NCBI GenBank assembly: GCA_021325215.1
Contig: JAJPHO010000131.1
Location: 1-57,877, forward strand
Source of the DNA: Alphaproteobacteria bacterium
GTDB taxonomy: Bacteria; Pseudomonadota; Alphaproteobacteria; Rhodospirillales; Magnetospirillaceae
Length of the DNA stretch: 57,877 bases
Reading direction: 5' to 3'
Shown here: positions 57,772 to 57,877 of the stretch, piece after piece
Layout: each line of letters opens with the position of its first letter
Position numbering within the stretch: the stretch's first letter is position 1
Notes under the pieces: model-generated
Told to the model about the DNA's origin: nothing
Database searches by the model: none
What the model saw: only the letters and a program-made list of their open reading frames with translations
Translations under genes and position numbers: made by a program

Positions 57772-57877
57772 TTAGAACTCGCCGAGGACGCTGACCATCT
57801 TGCCTTGCAGGGTCTCGGCGTTGAACGGCTTCACGATATAGTTCGACACGCCGGCTTCCTTCGCCGCGATGACGTTC
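57772..57877 (-). CDS. cheY: CheY-type response regulator, C-terminal fragment
   Basis: Only the last 34 residues are in the window; the 5' part continues beyond it. They read Asn-Val-Ile-Ala-Ala-Lys-Glu-Ala-Gly-Val-Ser-Asn-Tyr-Ile-Val-Lys-Pro-Phe-Asn, the end of a CheY receiver with the conserved Lys-Pro pair. Upstream of cheZ with a 24-base gap. Confidence 0.9.
   Translation of the reverse strand, partial: NVIAAKEAGVSNYIVKPFNAETLQGKMVSVLGEF

Overview
The window is GC-rich and densely coded. It looks like a chromosomal segment of a motile, free-living alphaproteobacterium. Rhodospirillales is my best guess (Magnetospirillum/Phaeospirillum-like), from a CckA-type cell-cycle kinase joined to flhB, flagellar genes of alphaproteobacterial type with a free-standing FlhB C-terminal domain, a cheY-cheZ pair, an NdvA/ChvA-type glucan exporter, SapC-family proteins, DUF1489, a GTTC-N7-GTTC LexA box before recA, and many ATGA/GTGA stop-start overlaps. 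The taxonomic call is inference. I see no prophage, insertion sequence or CRISPR array.

Layout. 1-9.7 kb (+): the 3' end of a GxxExxY gene, then a surface-polysaccharide operon: an FkbM methyltransferase with a coiled-coil tail, a 1557-residue fusion of three glycosyltransferase domains and an FkbM domain, and the dTDP-rhamnose genes rfbC-rfbB-rfbD-rfbA. 9.7-12.7 kb (-): a GT4 glycosyltransferase and an unrecognised 569-residue protein. 12.7-18.8 kb: an XRE regulator, two SapC-family genes, two unknown coupled genes, manC and a phosphomannomutase/phosphoglucomutase, all suggesting nucleotide-sugar supply and envelope work. 19-23 kb (+): an EF-hand membrane protein and the ndvA-like exporter. 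23.2-24.3 kb: a BigR-like ArsR repressor with two YeeE/YedE half-transporters. 24.4-25.8 kb: two 2OG-Fe(II) oxygenases behind an FNR-type box. 25.8-33.3 kb: mixed metabolic and envelope genes, a MarR-SnoaL divergent pair, and a cyclic-nucleotide-domain reductase lacking the thioredoxin-reductase cysteines. 33.4-42.5 kb: tRNA-Gln, ppx/gppA, rlmE, M16 peptidase, thrC, M32 carboxypeptidase, an RlmD-like methyltransferase and a TPR-methyltransferase. 42.6-57.9 kb: recA, a BON protein, cckA-flhB, fliR-fliQ-fliE-flgC-flgB, fliP-fliO-fhlB, a possibly iron-regulated orphan gene, an exported M20 hydrolase, a large AMIN/TPR protein, cheZ and a cut-off cheY.

The most interesting material lies between genes. 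(1) Five copies of one dispersed element of about 105-155 bp occur at 15.0, 21.2, 36.6, 47.6 and 50.0 kb. Each has two stem-loops whose stem sequences differ between copies while pairing is kept, joined by conserved linkers and ending in a GGCGCCTGAGGGAC-like edge. In three copies that edge sits just before a start codon and supplies a likely ribosome-binding site; in the other two it supplies the stop codon of the neighbouring gene. (2) An 8-bp-period repeat (CRCRRAGR) occurs after the GxxExxY gene, in the rfbB-rfbD gap, and as a perfect 30-bp inverted pair at 39.6 kb. (3) An 11-bp hairpin covers the flgB ribosome-binding site. (4) A long double palindrome lies between the phosphomannomutase and EF-hand genes.

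The only gap over 300 bases between conventional genes is 26610-26994. It holds a likely 56-residue tryptophan-rich protein.
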